From Lachnospiraceae bacterium (lineage in GTDB: Bacteria > Bacillota > Clostridia > Lachnospirales > Lachnospiraceae): a stretch of DNA of 64,000 bases. The number at the start of each line of letters is the position of its first letter. Position 1 is the first letter of the stretch. Positions 45,240 to 54,459 of the stretch are shown here, piece after piece. Below the pieces are notes generated by a model. That model saw only the letters and a list, made by a program, of their open reading frames with translations. It made no database searches and was not told the DNA's origin. A program made the position numbers and the translations under genes. The stretch is from NCBI GenBank assembly GCA_015057455.1, contig SVEH01000009.1, positions 1 to 64,000 of the forward strand, written 5' to 3'.

Positions 45240-46484
45240 CTACTTAAAGTATTCAACAATTTCAGAAAGTTGAACTTCAGTTTGCTCGTGACTATCCATA
45301 TTCTTGATATTAGCCTTACCTTCTTTTATTTCATTTTCACCGATTATTACAGTATTCTTAGCTCCAATCTTGTTAGCATACTTCATCTGAGCCTTAACAC
45401 TTCTATCCATATAATCAGTTTCAACTATTACGCCCTCTTTTCTTAAGTTGGCTACAATTTTATAAGCCTCTACTTTAGCTTCCGCACCTAATATACCTAC
45501 ATATAAATCTACTGGTGCAGGTGGAACAAGTTCAACTCCCTCTTTCTCTAAGAAATATATAATTCTTTCTATTCCAATACCAAATCCTACTGCTGGAATA
45601 TCTTGCTTACCATCTATTTCTTTAATTAGATTGTCATATCTTCCGCCACCACATAAAGTAAATCCTTCTTCATTTACTACTTCAAATACAGTCTTTGTAT
45701 AATAATCTAATCCTCTAACGATTCCTGTATCAACTTCATAGTCAATTTCCAAACTATCAAGTAACATCTTTAATTGCTCAAAGTGTTCCTTACATTCGTC
45801 ATCTAGATACTCAATTGTTCTTGGTGCATCCTTAACAATCTCTTTACATGCATCAACTTTACAATCTATAACACGAAGTGGATTCTTCTTCATTCTTTCC
45901 TTACAAGTAGGACATAATTTGTCTTCGTTCTTCTCAAGGAATGCAACCAATGCTTTATTATATTCAGCTCTACAATTACTGCATCCTATACTATTAATAT
46001 GAAGTTTTACCTTTTTAAGTCCTAAATTCTCTAAGAAATTAGTTAATAATGTAATTAATTCAACTTCTGCCAATGGACTTTTTGATCCTATAAATTCTAT
46101 TCCAAATTGGTGATGTTGTCTAAGTCTTCCACTTTGTGGTTGTTCATATCTAAATGCTGGTGTAAAATAAAATAACTTTGTAGGACCACTCTCTGCATAC
46201 ATATTATTCTCTAAATATGCTCTAATTGCTCCAGCTGTTCCTTCTGGTTTAAGAGTTATACTTCTATTACCCTTATCTGTAAATGTATACATCTCTTTTT
46301 GCACTACATCTGTTGTTTCACCAACACCTCTTTGGAACAATACTGTATGTTCAAACACTGGTGTAATTACTTGCTTTACATTAAATGTTTTACATAATTT
46401 CTTTGCTTCTTCTTGTATAATTGCACGCTTGTGCATATTATCTCCGTACCAATCTTGTGTACCCTTTGGTCTTTGTGTAATCAT
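45240..46484 (-). CDS. hisS: Histidyl-tRNA synthetase
   Basis: 414 aa, standard bacterial HisRS. It has '[10 protein letters not shown]' at the N-terminus, motif 2 '[27 protein letters not shown]', His motifs '[13 protein letters not shown]' and '[10 protein letters not shown]', motif 3 '[16 protein letters not shown]', and a C-terminal anticodon domain (about 325-414). A Cys-containing insertion ([17 protein letters not shown]) resembles a zinc-type insert seen in many Firmicutes HisRS. Strong GGAGG ribosome site. Followed by repeat copy C, then aspS. Confidence 0.97.
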   Translation of the reverse strand: MITQRPKGTQDWYGDNMHKRAIIQEEAKKLCKTFNVKQVITPVFEHTVLFQRGVGETTDVVQKEMYTFTDKGNRSITLKPEGTAGAIRAYLENNMYAESGPTKLFYFTPAFRYEQPQSGRLRQHHQFGIEFIGSKSPLAEVELITLLTNFLENLGLKKVKLHINSIGCSNCRAEYNKALVAFLEKNEDKLCPTCKERMKKNPLRVIDCKVDACKEIVKDAPRTIEYLDDECKEHFEQLKMLLDSLEIDYEVDTGIVRGLDYYTKTVFEVVNEEGFTLCGGGRYDNLIKEIDGKQDIPAVGFGIGIERIIYFLEKEGVELVPPAPVDLYVGILGAEAKVEAYKIVANLRKEGVIVETDYMDRSVKAQMKYANKIGAKNTVIIGENEIKEGKANIKNMDSHEQTEVQLSEIVEYFK

Positions 46485-46643
46485 ATTTCCTCCATCCCAT
46501 AAACACTTTTATATATGTTTATCTATATATCGTAAAACTACTTATATATATGTTTATCTACTACTTATTGGTATATCATAATTCATACTTTTATTAGTTA
46601 TATTCAAGATAATTCCTGATATATTTCTACTGTATTTATAATT

Positions 46644-47336
46644 TTACTTCTGTATATCATCTTCTATATCTAATTCTTTTGCTGCCTCTAAATATCTGTG
46701 TATACATTTACTAATTTCCTCATCCTTATCAAGAAAACTATTGTATACGACATTTACAAAATCATCTGCATTAACCATGCGTTGAAAAGCTAAGAATATC
46801 TTCATATCAAAGTTTTTGACCTCTTCTATCATTAACTCCATAGCTGTATCTACATCAAAAGCTGAACGATAAGGTCTGTTAGATATAAGTGCTGCAAACA
46901 CATCACATACTCTTAATATTCTTGCACCTTCTGGTATTGCAAATTCTTTTAATTTATTTGGATATCCTGACCCATCAAAATTCTCATGATGAAAATGAAT
47001 CGCATCCAAAATTCTCTTAGAATAATTATGTTCTCTAAGAATTTGATAGCTTAAAGTTGAATGCATTCTTACAAACTTCATCTCTTCATCATCTAATGCT
47101 TCATCACTTCGCCAATATAGATATCTACTTAACTTCATTTTACCAATATCATGTAATAATCCAGCAACAGCCATATCATTACAAAACTCCTTTGGTTTTC
47201 CAAGTTCTATAGATAACCTTCTAGCTAATATACTAACGAGCATTCCATGTTGAATTGCATCATTTAAATCATTCTCTACTTCTTTTTTTAATTGATCAAG
47301 ACTCTCTACATTACTTAATTTCCCAAAAAATTCCAT
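46644..47336 (-). CDS. HD-GYP-type phosphohydrolase domain protein
   Basis: 230 aa consisting mainly of one HD domain. The HD pair is in 'AGLLHDIGKMKLSRYLY', and 'HHENFDGSGYPNKLKEFAIPEGARILRVCDVFAALISNRPYR' gives the HHE...DGSGYP and GAR..R..D..DAL-like motifs of c-di-GMP-hydrolysing HD-GYP proteins; here 'DVFAAL' replaces 'DVFDAL'. No sensor domain is attached. The ATG follows the hemZ stop codon immediately, so the two are coupled. The actual substrate is unproven. Confidence 0.85.
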   Translation of the reverse strand: MEFFGKLSNVESLDQLKKEVENDLNDAIQHGMLVSILARRLSIELGKPKEFCNDMAVAGLLHDIGKMKLSRYLYWRSDEALDDEEMKFVRMHSTLSYQILREHNYSKRILDAIHFHHENFDGSGYPNKLKEFAIPEGARILRVCDVFAALISNRPYRSAFDVDTAMELMIEEVKNFDMKIFLAFQRMVNADDFVNVVYNSFLDKDEEISKCIHRYLEAAKELDIEDDIQK

Positions 47337-48863
47337 CTAAATACGCCCCTTACCTAGTGAAAAATTTTTCTTTTTCAGAATCATATCATCAATTCGCTCT
47401 ATATAATCTTTTAAACTCTTTACATTATCTAATCGTTCAAGTCTATTATTCTCATAATCTATAAACTTACATACTGCTCCTGCACCTAATGCAAGAATTG
47501 TTTGACGTTCTTCCATCATAAGAATATTATATATACCTTCTTTTCCATCTAAAGAATAACCTATATTCTCAAGATTATCTGTCATATTCTTCTGCCTATA
47601 CAAATAGTATGGATTTAACTTATTATTCTTTGCATAGTTAAATGTTAAATCTACCATATCTGTAACATGCTTTGGCAACAATTCTTCATATCTATCTTTA
47701 TATATATTCAAATATGCAGCTCTTTTTATGGCCAAAGTATGTACTGTTAAACTATCTGGTTGTAACTTATGTATCTCATCTAGTGTATACTTAACGTCAT
47801 CTATATCTTCTCCTGGTAGACCAAGTATTAAATCCATATTTATATTATTATGTCCCACTTCTCTCGCTAAATTAAATACTTCTACAACACTTTCAACTGT
47901 GTGTTTTCTTCCTATTAAATCCAATGTTTTTTGACACATTGTCTGTGGATTAATAGAAATTCTTGTAACACCATTATTCTTTAGTACTTCTAGTTTATCT
48001 TTTGTAATACTATCTGGTCTTCCAGCTTCTACAGTAAACTCTGCTACTGTATCGAAGTTAAACCACTTTTTAACTGTGTCTATAAGACTCTTTAACTGTT
48101 GTGCACTTAATGTAGTTGGTGTACCTCCACCTATATAAACTGTGTTAAGTGTCTTATTCTTTATCATAGTTGAAGCAAACTCTATTTCTTTATAAAGTGC
48201 CTCTAAGTAATCATCAATTTGACTACCATATTTATCTAATGGATATGATGTAAATGAACAGTAACTACATCTTGTTGGACAAAATGGTATTCCTATATAC
48301 AAACTATATCCATTTTTATAATCAATTTTATCTAATAATTCTTTTTCTTTATGTGCTATTTCTAGGCATATATCAACTTTACTTTCTTCCATAAGATATG
48401 TGTCTAGCATATATTCTTTTATATTATCATCATCTTGAGATTCATTAAGCTTATCTAAAACTATCTTTGTTGGTCTTATACCTGTTAATGTCCCCCAAGG
48501 TAATGTTTTATTCAATGCTTTAGATAGTAATTTATACATCTGCTTCTTAAGAATATTCTTATATGTAGCTTTATAAACCAATTCATCTTTTTCATTAATC
48601 AACGTATCTTCTAATTGAATGATGCTATCTTCATCAATTTCTGAAGCCACATTTATTATTCTCAAATAAATTCTATCTACATCTGTTATAGCCTCCAAAA
48701 TATACATATCAGGTTCATTATACTTCTCATCTGCATATACAATCTTTTGGCTATAATTATAACGCTCTATAAACTGTACTTGTATATCATTTCCCAAAAA
48801 TGCTTGTGATAACGACCTTACATCATACTCATAAGCACTATTTAATAACTTTATTTCTAACAT
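47337..48863 (-). CDS. hemZ: Coproporphyrinogen dehydrogenase-like radical SAM protein
   Basis: 508 aa. The radical SAM cluster CPTRCSYC (C-x3-C-x2-C) lies at about 190-200 in 'IGIPFCPTRCSYCSFTSYP', followed by 'VYIGGGTPTTLSAQQLKSLI', 'TVEAGRPDSITKDKLEVLKNNGVTRISINPQT' and 'DLILGLPGEDIDDVKYTL'. The ~180-residue N-terminal extension and the C-terminal part fit the HemZ subgroup of HemN-like proteins. The heme role is uncertain, because no other heme genes are nearby and many HemN-like proteins act otherwise. The ribosome site is weak. Confidence 0.88.
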   Translation of the reverse strand: MLEIKLLNSAYEYDVRSLSQAFLGNDIQVQFIERYNYSQKIVYADEKYNEPDMYILEAITDVDRIYLRIINVASEIDEDSIIQLEDTLINEKDELVYKATYKNILKKQMYKLLSKALNKTLPWGTLTGIRPTKIVLDKLNESQDDDNIKEYMLDTYLMEESKVDICLEIAHKEKELLDKIDYKNGYSLYIGIPFCPTRCSYCSFTSYPLDKYGSQIDDYLEALYKEIEFASTMIKNKTLNTVYIGGGTPTTLSAQQLKSLIDTVKKWFNFDTVAEFTVEAGRPDSITKDKLEVLKNNGVTRISINPQTMCQKTLDLIGRKHTVESVVEVFNLAREVGHNNINMDLILGLPGEDIDDVKYTLDEIHKLQPDSLTVHTLAIKRAAYLNIYKDRYEELLPKHVTDMVDLTFNYAKNNKLNPYYLYRQKNMTDNLENIGYSLDGKEGIYNILMMEERQTILALGAGAVCKFIDYENNRLERLDNVKSLKDYIERIDDMILKKKNFSLGKGRI

Positions 48864-48981
48864 ATCTACCCTACTTTTGCACTTCCATTATGTATCTGTT
48901 ATTATTCTTTATCATATACATAATTATCTTCTTACCCTTACATAAGTAAATTTTCATTCTTATTATAATTATCTTTTTGCT

Positions 48982-49620
48982 CTACATAAATGGATTATTT
49001 ATCTTCTCATATCCAATTGTTGAACTATCACTATGTCCTGGATATACAATTATTTCATCATCTAACTCCATAAGTTTATGAAGAGATTCTATAATCAATT
49101 TATCATCGCCAGTTGCTAAATCTGTTCTTCCTATTGATTCTCTAAACAAAGTATCACCTGTGAATATAACCTTTGCATCATCTATATAATAACAAACAGA
49201 TCCTTCTGTATGACCAGGTGTAAAAATTACTTCTATATTAATACCACCTAAAACTATTTCTTCGTTGTCATTTAGTACCTTATAATTATCAACAATGCAA
49301 TCTCTTCTATATTGTTTTGAACCATTTAGTGTAGCATCATTTAATAATCTTTCTTCATTAGCTCCTACATAAACAGATATATTATAGTGATTAGCAATAT
49401 CATTAACTGCAAGTATATGATCAAAATGTCCATGTGTTAATAATACGGCTACTGGCTTTACGCCTAATCTCTCTACACTACTTTCTATCTTATCTGCATC
49501 TGCTCCTGGATCAATTATAATTGCCTCTTTATTATCATTATATACAATATAGCAATTAGTACCTATCAATCCAACATTAACAATTTCAATATTAAGTCCT
49601 TTTATTATTTCAGTCATCAT
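48982..49620 (-). CDS. Metallo-beta-lactamase-fold hydrolase (glyoxalase II-like)
   Basis: 212 aa. It has the HxHxDH motif as 'LTHGHFDHILAV', further ligands in 'FTPGHTEGSVCYYID' and 'IFTGDTLFRESIGRTDL', and the closing His in 'YPGHSDSS'. This is the short YcbL-type MBL group, often annotated as glyoxalase II-like. Its start codon overlaps the relA stop (TAATG), and the relA/MBL pairing is common in Clostridia. Confidence 0.92.
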   Translation of the reverse strand: MMTEIIKGLNIEIVNVGLIGTNCYIVYNDNKEAIIIDPGADADKIESSVERLGVKPVAVLLTHGHFDHILAVNDIANHYNISVYVGANEERLLNDATLNGSKQYRRDCIVDNYKVLNDNEEIVLGGINIEVIFTPGHTEGSVCYYIDDAKVIFTGDTLFRESIGRTDLATGDDKLIIESLHKLMELDDEIIVYPGHSDSSTIGYEKINNPFM

Positions 49621-51935
49621 TATCCTCTATTTCTCTCTATGTCTATTACATTATCTGCATTTCTTAATTTTGATATTAAACCTAGTAATTGCTCTTTACC
49701 GCCTATATCAAAGGCAACACTTACAGTTGCTGTACCATTCTTACTAGTTCTTACATTCATAGTCTTTACGTCAACTTTATTCTCTGTAAATATCTTAGAA
49801 ATCGCTAACAACACACCACTTTTATTGTATGCGTATATTTGAATTTCTGCTGTAAATAAATCTTTGCTGTCACCTTCTCCATCTAAGGCAACCCATTCTG
49901 TTTCAACAAGTCTTTCTCTTTCTAGTTGTGTAAGATTCATAACATTCACACAGTCTGTTCTATGCACTGTCACTCCTCTTCCTCTTGTTATAAATCCAAT
50001 AATTTCATCTCCTGGAACTGGACTACAACACTTCGACATTCTTGTTGCAACACCTGTCATTCCCTTTACTAAAACATTACCCTTTAGCTTTCTTGGAAGT
50101 CTTACTCCTTCTAATGCCTTAGGTTTACTAGCAAATGACTCAAGAATAGTTGCATCTGTAATCTGTCTATGCTTCTCTTTATTATATTCATCAAGTAATT
50201 TATTAATTACTTGACCTTCTTTCAATCCACCATGCCCAACTGCTGCATATAAAGAATCTAAATCTTTAAAACCATATTTTCTCATGGTTTTCTCAAGATA
50301 TTCATTCTTCAATAAATTACCTAAAGTAAGACCTTTATTCTTGCAATATACATTGAGCATTTCTTTTCCTTTTACAATGTTATCTTCTTTTCTTGCTGTT
50401 TTAAACCATTGATTTATTTTATTCTTAGCCTGTGTACTTTTTACTAACTTTAACCAGTCCATACTTGGACCTCTAGAGTTTTGAGATGTAATTATTTCTA
50501 TTCTATCACCATTTTTTATCTGATAATCTATATTAACTAGCTTACCATTAACTCTTGCACCTACCATTTTATTACCAATTGCACTATGAATTGAATAAGC
50601 AAAATCAATAGGTGTTGAACCTGTTGGTAATGTTTTTACATCTCCTCCTGGTGTAAAGCAATATACCCACTCTGAAAACAAATCCAAATCACTCTTTAAT
50701 AATGTCAAAAACTCTTTATTATCCGACATATCTTTCTGCCACTCAAGAATCTGTCTAAGCCATGCAAGCTTTGCTTCTTCTTGTTGTGCAGCTTTGTATT
50801 CTTTTCCATTCTGCCCAGCTTTATACTTCCAATGGGCTGCTATACCGTATTCAGCTATTCTATGCATCTCTTCAGTTCTAATCTGAACCTCAAATTGCTG
50901 TCCATCACTTGTAATTACTGTAGTATGTAATGATTGATATTTGTTCTGCTTTGGCATAGCTATATAATCTTTTATTCTACCAGGTATAGGTGTATAAATC
51001 TCGTGAATCACACCTAACGCTGTATAGCAATCTTTTACGTCATTAACAATTATTCTAACTGCAAACAAGTCATATATTTGATCTAGAGTTTTATTTTGAT
51101 TAACCATCTTCTTATATATACTAAAATAGTGCTTAACTCTACCTCTAACCCTTGCTTGTATCTTAGATTCTTCTATATTCTTTTTTACATCTTCAACAAT
51201 TGATGATATAAAATCTTCTTTCTCTCCCTTGGTCTTTTCGATATCTTCATATAACTCATTAAATATCTTTGGCTCAAGATATTTTAGCGCCAAATCATCT
51301 AACTCTACCTTAATTCTTGATATACCTAGACGTTCAGCAAGTGGTGCATAAATTTCTAAAGTCTCTCTAGACTTTTCTTTTTGTTTTTCTGGCTTCATAT
51401 GTTGAAGAGTTCTCATATTATGCAATCTATCTGCTAGCTTTATTATAATAACTCTTATATCCTTAGCCATGGCTAAAAACATCTTTCTTAAGTTCTCAGC
51501 CTGTATTTCAACTTTGTCTGACGAATAATTAAGTTGTGTAAGTTTTGTTACTCCATCTACAAGTATAGCTACTTCTTCGCTAAACTCTCTTGCAACATCC
51601 TCGTACTCCATCTCCGTATCTTCTATAACATCATGTAAAAGCCCTGCAATAATAGTATCTATATCCATCTCTAGTTTAGTTAATATTATTGCAACAGAAA
51701 TAGGATGAATTATATAAGGTTCCCCAGATTTTCTTCTCTGTTCCTTATGTGCTTCATCCGCCAATCTGTATGCTTTTTCTATTATATCTAATTCATTTTC
51801 TAAATTATAATCTTTTATTGTCTCGACTAATTCATCATATAACTCTTCTTTTGTTTTAGCCTTAACATCGCCTCTAAGATACGCCGCACGCTCTTTTGCG
51901 TTGGTGTCTTTATCCAACTCCTCCTTTTTACTCAT
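49620..51935 (-). CDS. relA: Bifunctional (p)ppGpp synthetase/hydrolase RelA/SpoT
   Basis: 771 aa, the long RSH enzyme of the stringent response. It has the HD hydrolase ('AGLLHDVIEDTEMEYEDV' and 'KLADRLHNMRTL') at about 45-200, then the synthetase ('GRVKHYFSIYKKMVNQNKTLDQIYDLFAVRIIVNDVKDCY') at about 235-370. TGS ('VYCFTPGGDVKTLPTGSTPIDFAYSIHSAIGNKMVGARVNG') follows, then a Cys-containing conserved segment ('RMSKCCSPVPGDEIIGFITRGRGVTVHR'), and ACT at the C-terminus. Both active sites appear intact. The start is taken at MSKKEELD; the upstream in-frame codons contain the ribosome site (AAGGTGG). Confidence 0.97.
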   Translation of the reverse strand: MSKKEELDKDTNAKERAAYLRGDVKAKTKEELYDELVETIKDYNLENELDIIEKAYRLADEAHKEQRRKSGEPYIIHPISVAIILTKLEMDIDTIIAGLLHDVIEDTEMEYEDVAREFSEEVAILVDGVTKLTQLNYSSDKVEIQAENLRKMFLAMAKDIRVIIIKLADRLHNMRTLQHMKPEKQKEKSRETLEIYAPLAERLGISRIKVELDDLALKYLEPKIFNELYEDIEKTKGEKEDFISSIVEDVKKNIEESKIQARVRGRVKHYFSIYKKMVNQNKTLDQIYDLFAVRIIVNDVKDCYTALGVIHEIYTPIPGRIKDYIAMPKQNKYQSLHTTVITSDGQQFEVQIRTEEMHRIAEYGIAAHWKYKAGQNGKEYKAAQQEEAKLAWLRQILEWQKDMSDNKEFLTLLKSDLDLFSEWVYCFTPGGDVKTLPTGSTPIDFAYSIHSAIGNKMVGARVNGKLVNIDYQIKNGDRIEIITSQNSRGPSMDWLKLVKSTQAKNKINQWFKTARKEDNIVKGKEMLNVYCKNKGLTLGNLLKNEYLEKTMRKYGFKDLDSLYAAVGHGGLKEGQVINKLLDEYNKEKHRQITDATILESFASKPKALEGVRLPRKLKGNVLVKGMTGVATRMSKCCSPVPGDEIIGFITRGRGVTVHRTDCVNVMNLTQLERERLVETEWVALDGEGDSKDLFTAEIQIYAYNKSGVLLAISKIFTENKVDVKTMNVRTSKNGTATVSVAFDIGGKEQLLGLISKLRNADNVIDIERNRG

Positions 51936-51981
51936 CACACAATTCACCACCTTAACCAAGTTTGTCTAAATCTTATGATTA

Positions 51982-52506
51982 TTACTTACCTTCGTATGAA
52001 ATTGCTGTTACTACATCATATCCTTCAAGTTTCTTTCTTCCTTCAAGACCCTTTAATTCCATAACAAATGCTATCTTAACAACCTCTCCGCCTAATTGTT
52101 CTACTAATTTAATAATAGCTTCAATTGTACCACCAGTTGCAATTAGGTCATCTACGATAACTACTTTTTGTCCTGGTTTTATTGCATCTTTATGTATCTC
52201 TATCTCTGCTTGGCCATATTCTAAATCATATGCCATTGATACAGTTTCTCTAGGTAATTTACCTTTTTTTCTTACTGGAACAAATCCTTTATTCATATTA
52301 TAAGCAATAGGAACACCGAATATAAATCCTCTTGATTCTGGTCCTAATACTAAATCAAAATCCACATCTCCAATTAATTCTTCAATTTGATCAACTGCTA
52401 ACTTTAATCCATCTTTATCCTGTAATATACCAGTTATATCTCTAAACATAATTCCTGGCTCTGGATAATCTGGAACTGTTACTACATACTCTTCTAATCT
52501 TTTCAT
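51982..52506 (-). CDS. apt: Adenine phosphoribosyltransferase
   Basis: 174 aa, purine salvage: adenine + PRPP to AMP. 'PDYPEPGIMFRDITGIL' and 'GPESRGFIFGVPIAYNMNKGFVPVRKKGKLP' mark the adenine and dimer sites, and 'KVVIVDDLIATGGTIEAIIKLVE' is the PRPP loop. The start is set at MKRLEEYVVTVPD, the family N-terminus, with a modest GGTGA site; the 33 codons further upstream in frame are AT-rich and lack a better ribosome site. It stands between recJ and relA, a common clostridial order. Confidence 0.95.
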   Translation of the reverse strand: MKRLEEYVVTVPDYPEPGIMFRDITGILQDKDGLKLAVDQIEELIGDVDFDLVLGPESRGFIFGVPIAYNMNKGFVPVRKKGKLPRETVSMAYDLEYGQAEIEIHKDAIKPGQKVVIVDDLIATGGTIEAIIKLVEQLGGEVVKIAFVMELKGLEGRKKLEGYDVVTAISYEGK

Positions 52507-52693
52507 TCTTGTCACCAATGCATTACTATTCTCTAATGCATCTATCCTTTCTTTATTATTTGTACACGCAAATCCCCACATTAAAATTGAACATTCACTA
52601 TACAATAATACTTAAAAACATCTTGTATGTCAATGTAAAAGACTTACAATTCCCCTAGAAAAATGCCTTTTTCCGGTACTTTTTTAATAATTC

Positions 52694-54448
52694 CTATTGA
52701 TATTCTTTTATATTAATCTGTAATGTTTTAATTCCATTATATTCATTAATATCTGGATAGTATATTAATGCCAATTTTATATCATTTATCATGCCTCTGT
52801 AGGCTTTGTCCAACTCATCTGAGCCATATTTGTTTATTATATAATCCTCAAAATCATCAACATCACCAAAATACATTGCATCTAATGTTTTATTATATTG
52901 GTTAGTTATATTAATCTTTAGAACATTTTGATTCTTTCCTAGCTTTCTAATTCTATTAACCATCACATCTTTTTCTGCGAATATAGGCTTTTCATTTGCC
53001 TTTCCACAAGGCTCTATAATCTTTAATTCATTTATTAAACTCTCATTTAAATATCCTAATGGTAATGCTATATCAATGGATACCTTTGGAATAATATCTT
53101 CATCTGTAAGCGTTGTATATGTATTTAATCTTTTTCGTAAATTATCAACATTCTCTTTTTCCAAAGATAATCCTGCTGCCATAGGATGACCACCAAATTT
53201 CAATAAAATATCTGAACACTTTTGTAATTCTTCAAATATATTATAAGCTTCTATAGAACGACATGAACCTTTTACACAATTCTCTGCATCAGTCAACACT
53301 ATAGTTGGTTTGTAGTATTTTTCTTTTATTCTACCTGCAATAATTCCAGCCAAGCTTTCATGGCACCATGGCAGATAAACAACTAATACCTTATCATCCT
53401 TAAGTGAAGATGCTTCTATTATTTCTATTGCTTCTTCTAGACCTTTTACAGTTAAACTTTTTCTTTCATCATTTAAACTCTTTAATTCCTCTGCCAAAAC
53501 ACCTGCTTCTTCATAATTAGACGTAGATAAAAGTTTTATAGCCTTTTTTGCAGTATCCAATCTTCCTGATGCATTCAAACATGGACCAACTACAAAACCT
53601 AAATGATATGATGATATATCCTTCAAACCATTAATATCAAATAAACATCTTAATCCTATATTATTTGTTTCCTTTAAATGTCTTAATCCATTTTTAACTA
53701 TTATTCTATTCTCATCAACTAAATCTACAACATCACATACAGTTGCAATAGCTACAAACTGAATATAACTTCTTATATCTTCCAATGTAAATCCATATGA
53801 CGGAGTCAGTGCTTCAATTACTTTATATGCCACACCAGCTCCACACAAATATTTAAAAGGATACCCACATTGTGATTGGTGTGGGTTAACAACTGCATCT
53901 GCTAACGGTATTATCTCATCACCTGTATTCTCATCCTTTAAAATATCGTGATGATCTGTAATTAACATAGTCATCCCAAGTTCTTTAGCATGTTTTACTT
54001 GCTCTATGGCCGAAATTCCATTATCGCAAGTAAGAATGGTATCAAAACCATTCTTATAAGCTTCATCTATAATAGATACATTAATCCCATATCCATCTTT
54101 TATTCTATCTGGTACTTCATATTCAACTAATGCTCCACATTTGCCAAGTGCATTTACTAAAATATATGTTGATACAATACCATCTACATCATAATCTCCA
54201 ACAACTAAAATCCTTTTATTCTGAGTAATCTTATCCTTTAAAATACTTACCAACTTATCCATATCCTTCATTAAACTAGGATTATGCATAGACTCTAAAG
54301 GAACATCTATGTACTCTTTTATTTTATCTTCACTAACTCCTCTATTTATAATTAATCTTGCTATTACTTCATTTATACCATACTTCATGCTAATAGCACT
54401 AAAATCCGCCTTTTTGTTCTTTAAAAACCACTTCTTCAAACTAAACAC
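52694..54448 (-). CDS. recJ: Single-stranded-DNA exonuclease RecJ
   Basis: 584 aa, DHH/DHHA1 family 5'-3' exonuclease in recombination and mismatch repair. Motif I is 'VGDYDVDGIVSTYIL', motif III 'LITDHHDI', 'DAVVNPHQSQCGYPFKYLCGAGVAYK' follows, and DHHA1 has 'CVKGSCRSIEAYNIFEELQKCSDILLKFGGHPMAAGLSL'. A C-terminal OB region ends the protein. Translation appears to start at a GTG 12 bases after the preceding gene; a canonical ribosome site is not obvious, so coupling is likely. Confidence 0.94.
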   Translation of the reverse strand: MFSLKKWFLKNKKADFSAISMKYGINEVIARLIINRGVSEDKIKEYIDVPLESMHNPSLMKDMDKLVSILKDKITQNKRILVVGDYDVDGIVSTYILVNALGKCGALVEYEVPDRIKDGYGINVSIIDEAYKNGFDTILTCDNGISAIEQVKHAKELGMTMLITDHHDILKDENTGDEIIPLADAVVNPHQSQCGYPFKYLCGAGVAYKVIEALTPSYGFTLEDIRSYIQFVAIATVCDVVDLVDENRIIVKNGLRHLKETNNIGLRCLFDINGLKDISSYHLGFVVGPCLNASGRLDTAKKAIKLLSTSNYEEAGVLAEELKSLNDERKSLTVKGLEEAIEIIEASSLKDDKVLVVYLPWCHESLAGIIAGRIKEKYYKPTIVLTDAENCVKGSCRSIEAYNIFEELQKCSDILLKFGGHPMAAGLSLEKENVDNLRKRLNTYTTLTDEDIIPKVSIDIALPLGYLNESLINELKIIEPCGKANEKPIFAEKDVMVNRIRKLGKNQNVLKINITNQYNKTLDAMYFGDVDDFEDYIINKYGSDELDKAYRGMINDIKLALIYYPDINEYNGIKTLQINIKEYQ

Positions 54449-54459
54449 CCATTTTCTCT

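Noticed and set aside
46511..46561. Direct repeat ATATATGTTTATCTA, two copies upstream of hisS
   Set aside because: Short, AT-only apart from two G/C bases, and without a recognisable role. It could be chance in this composition.
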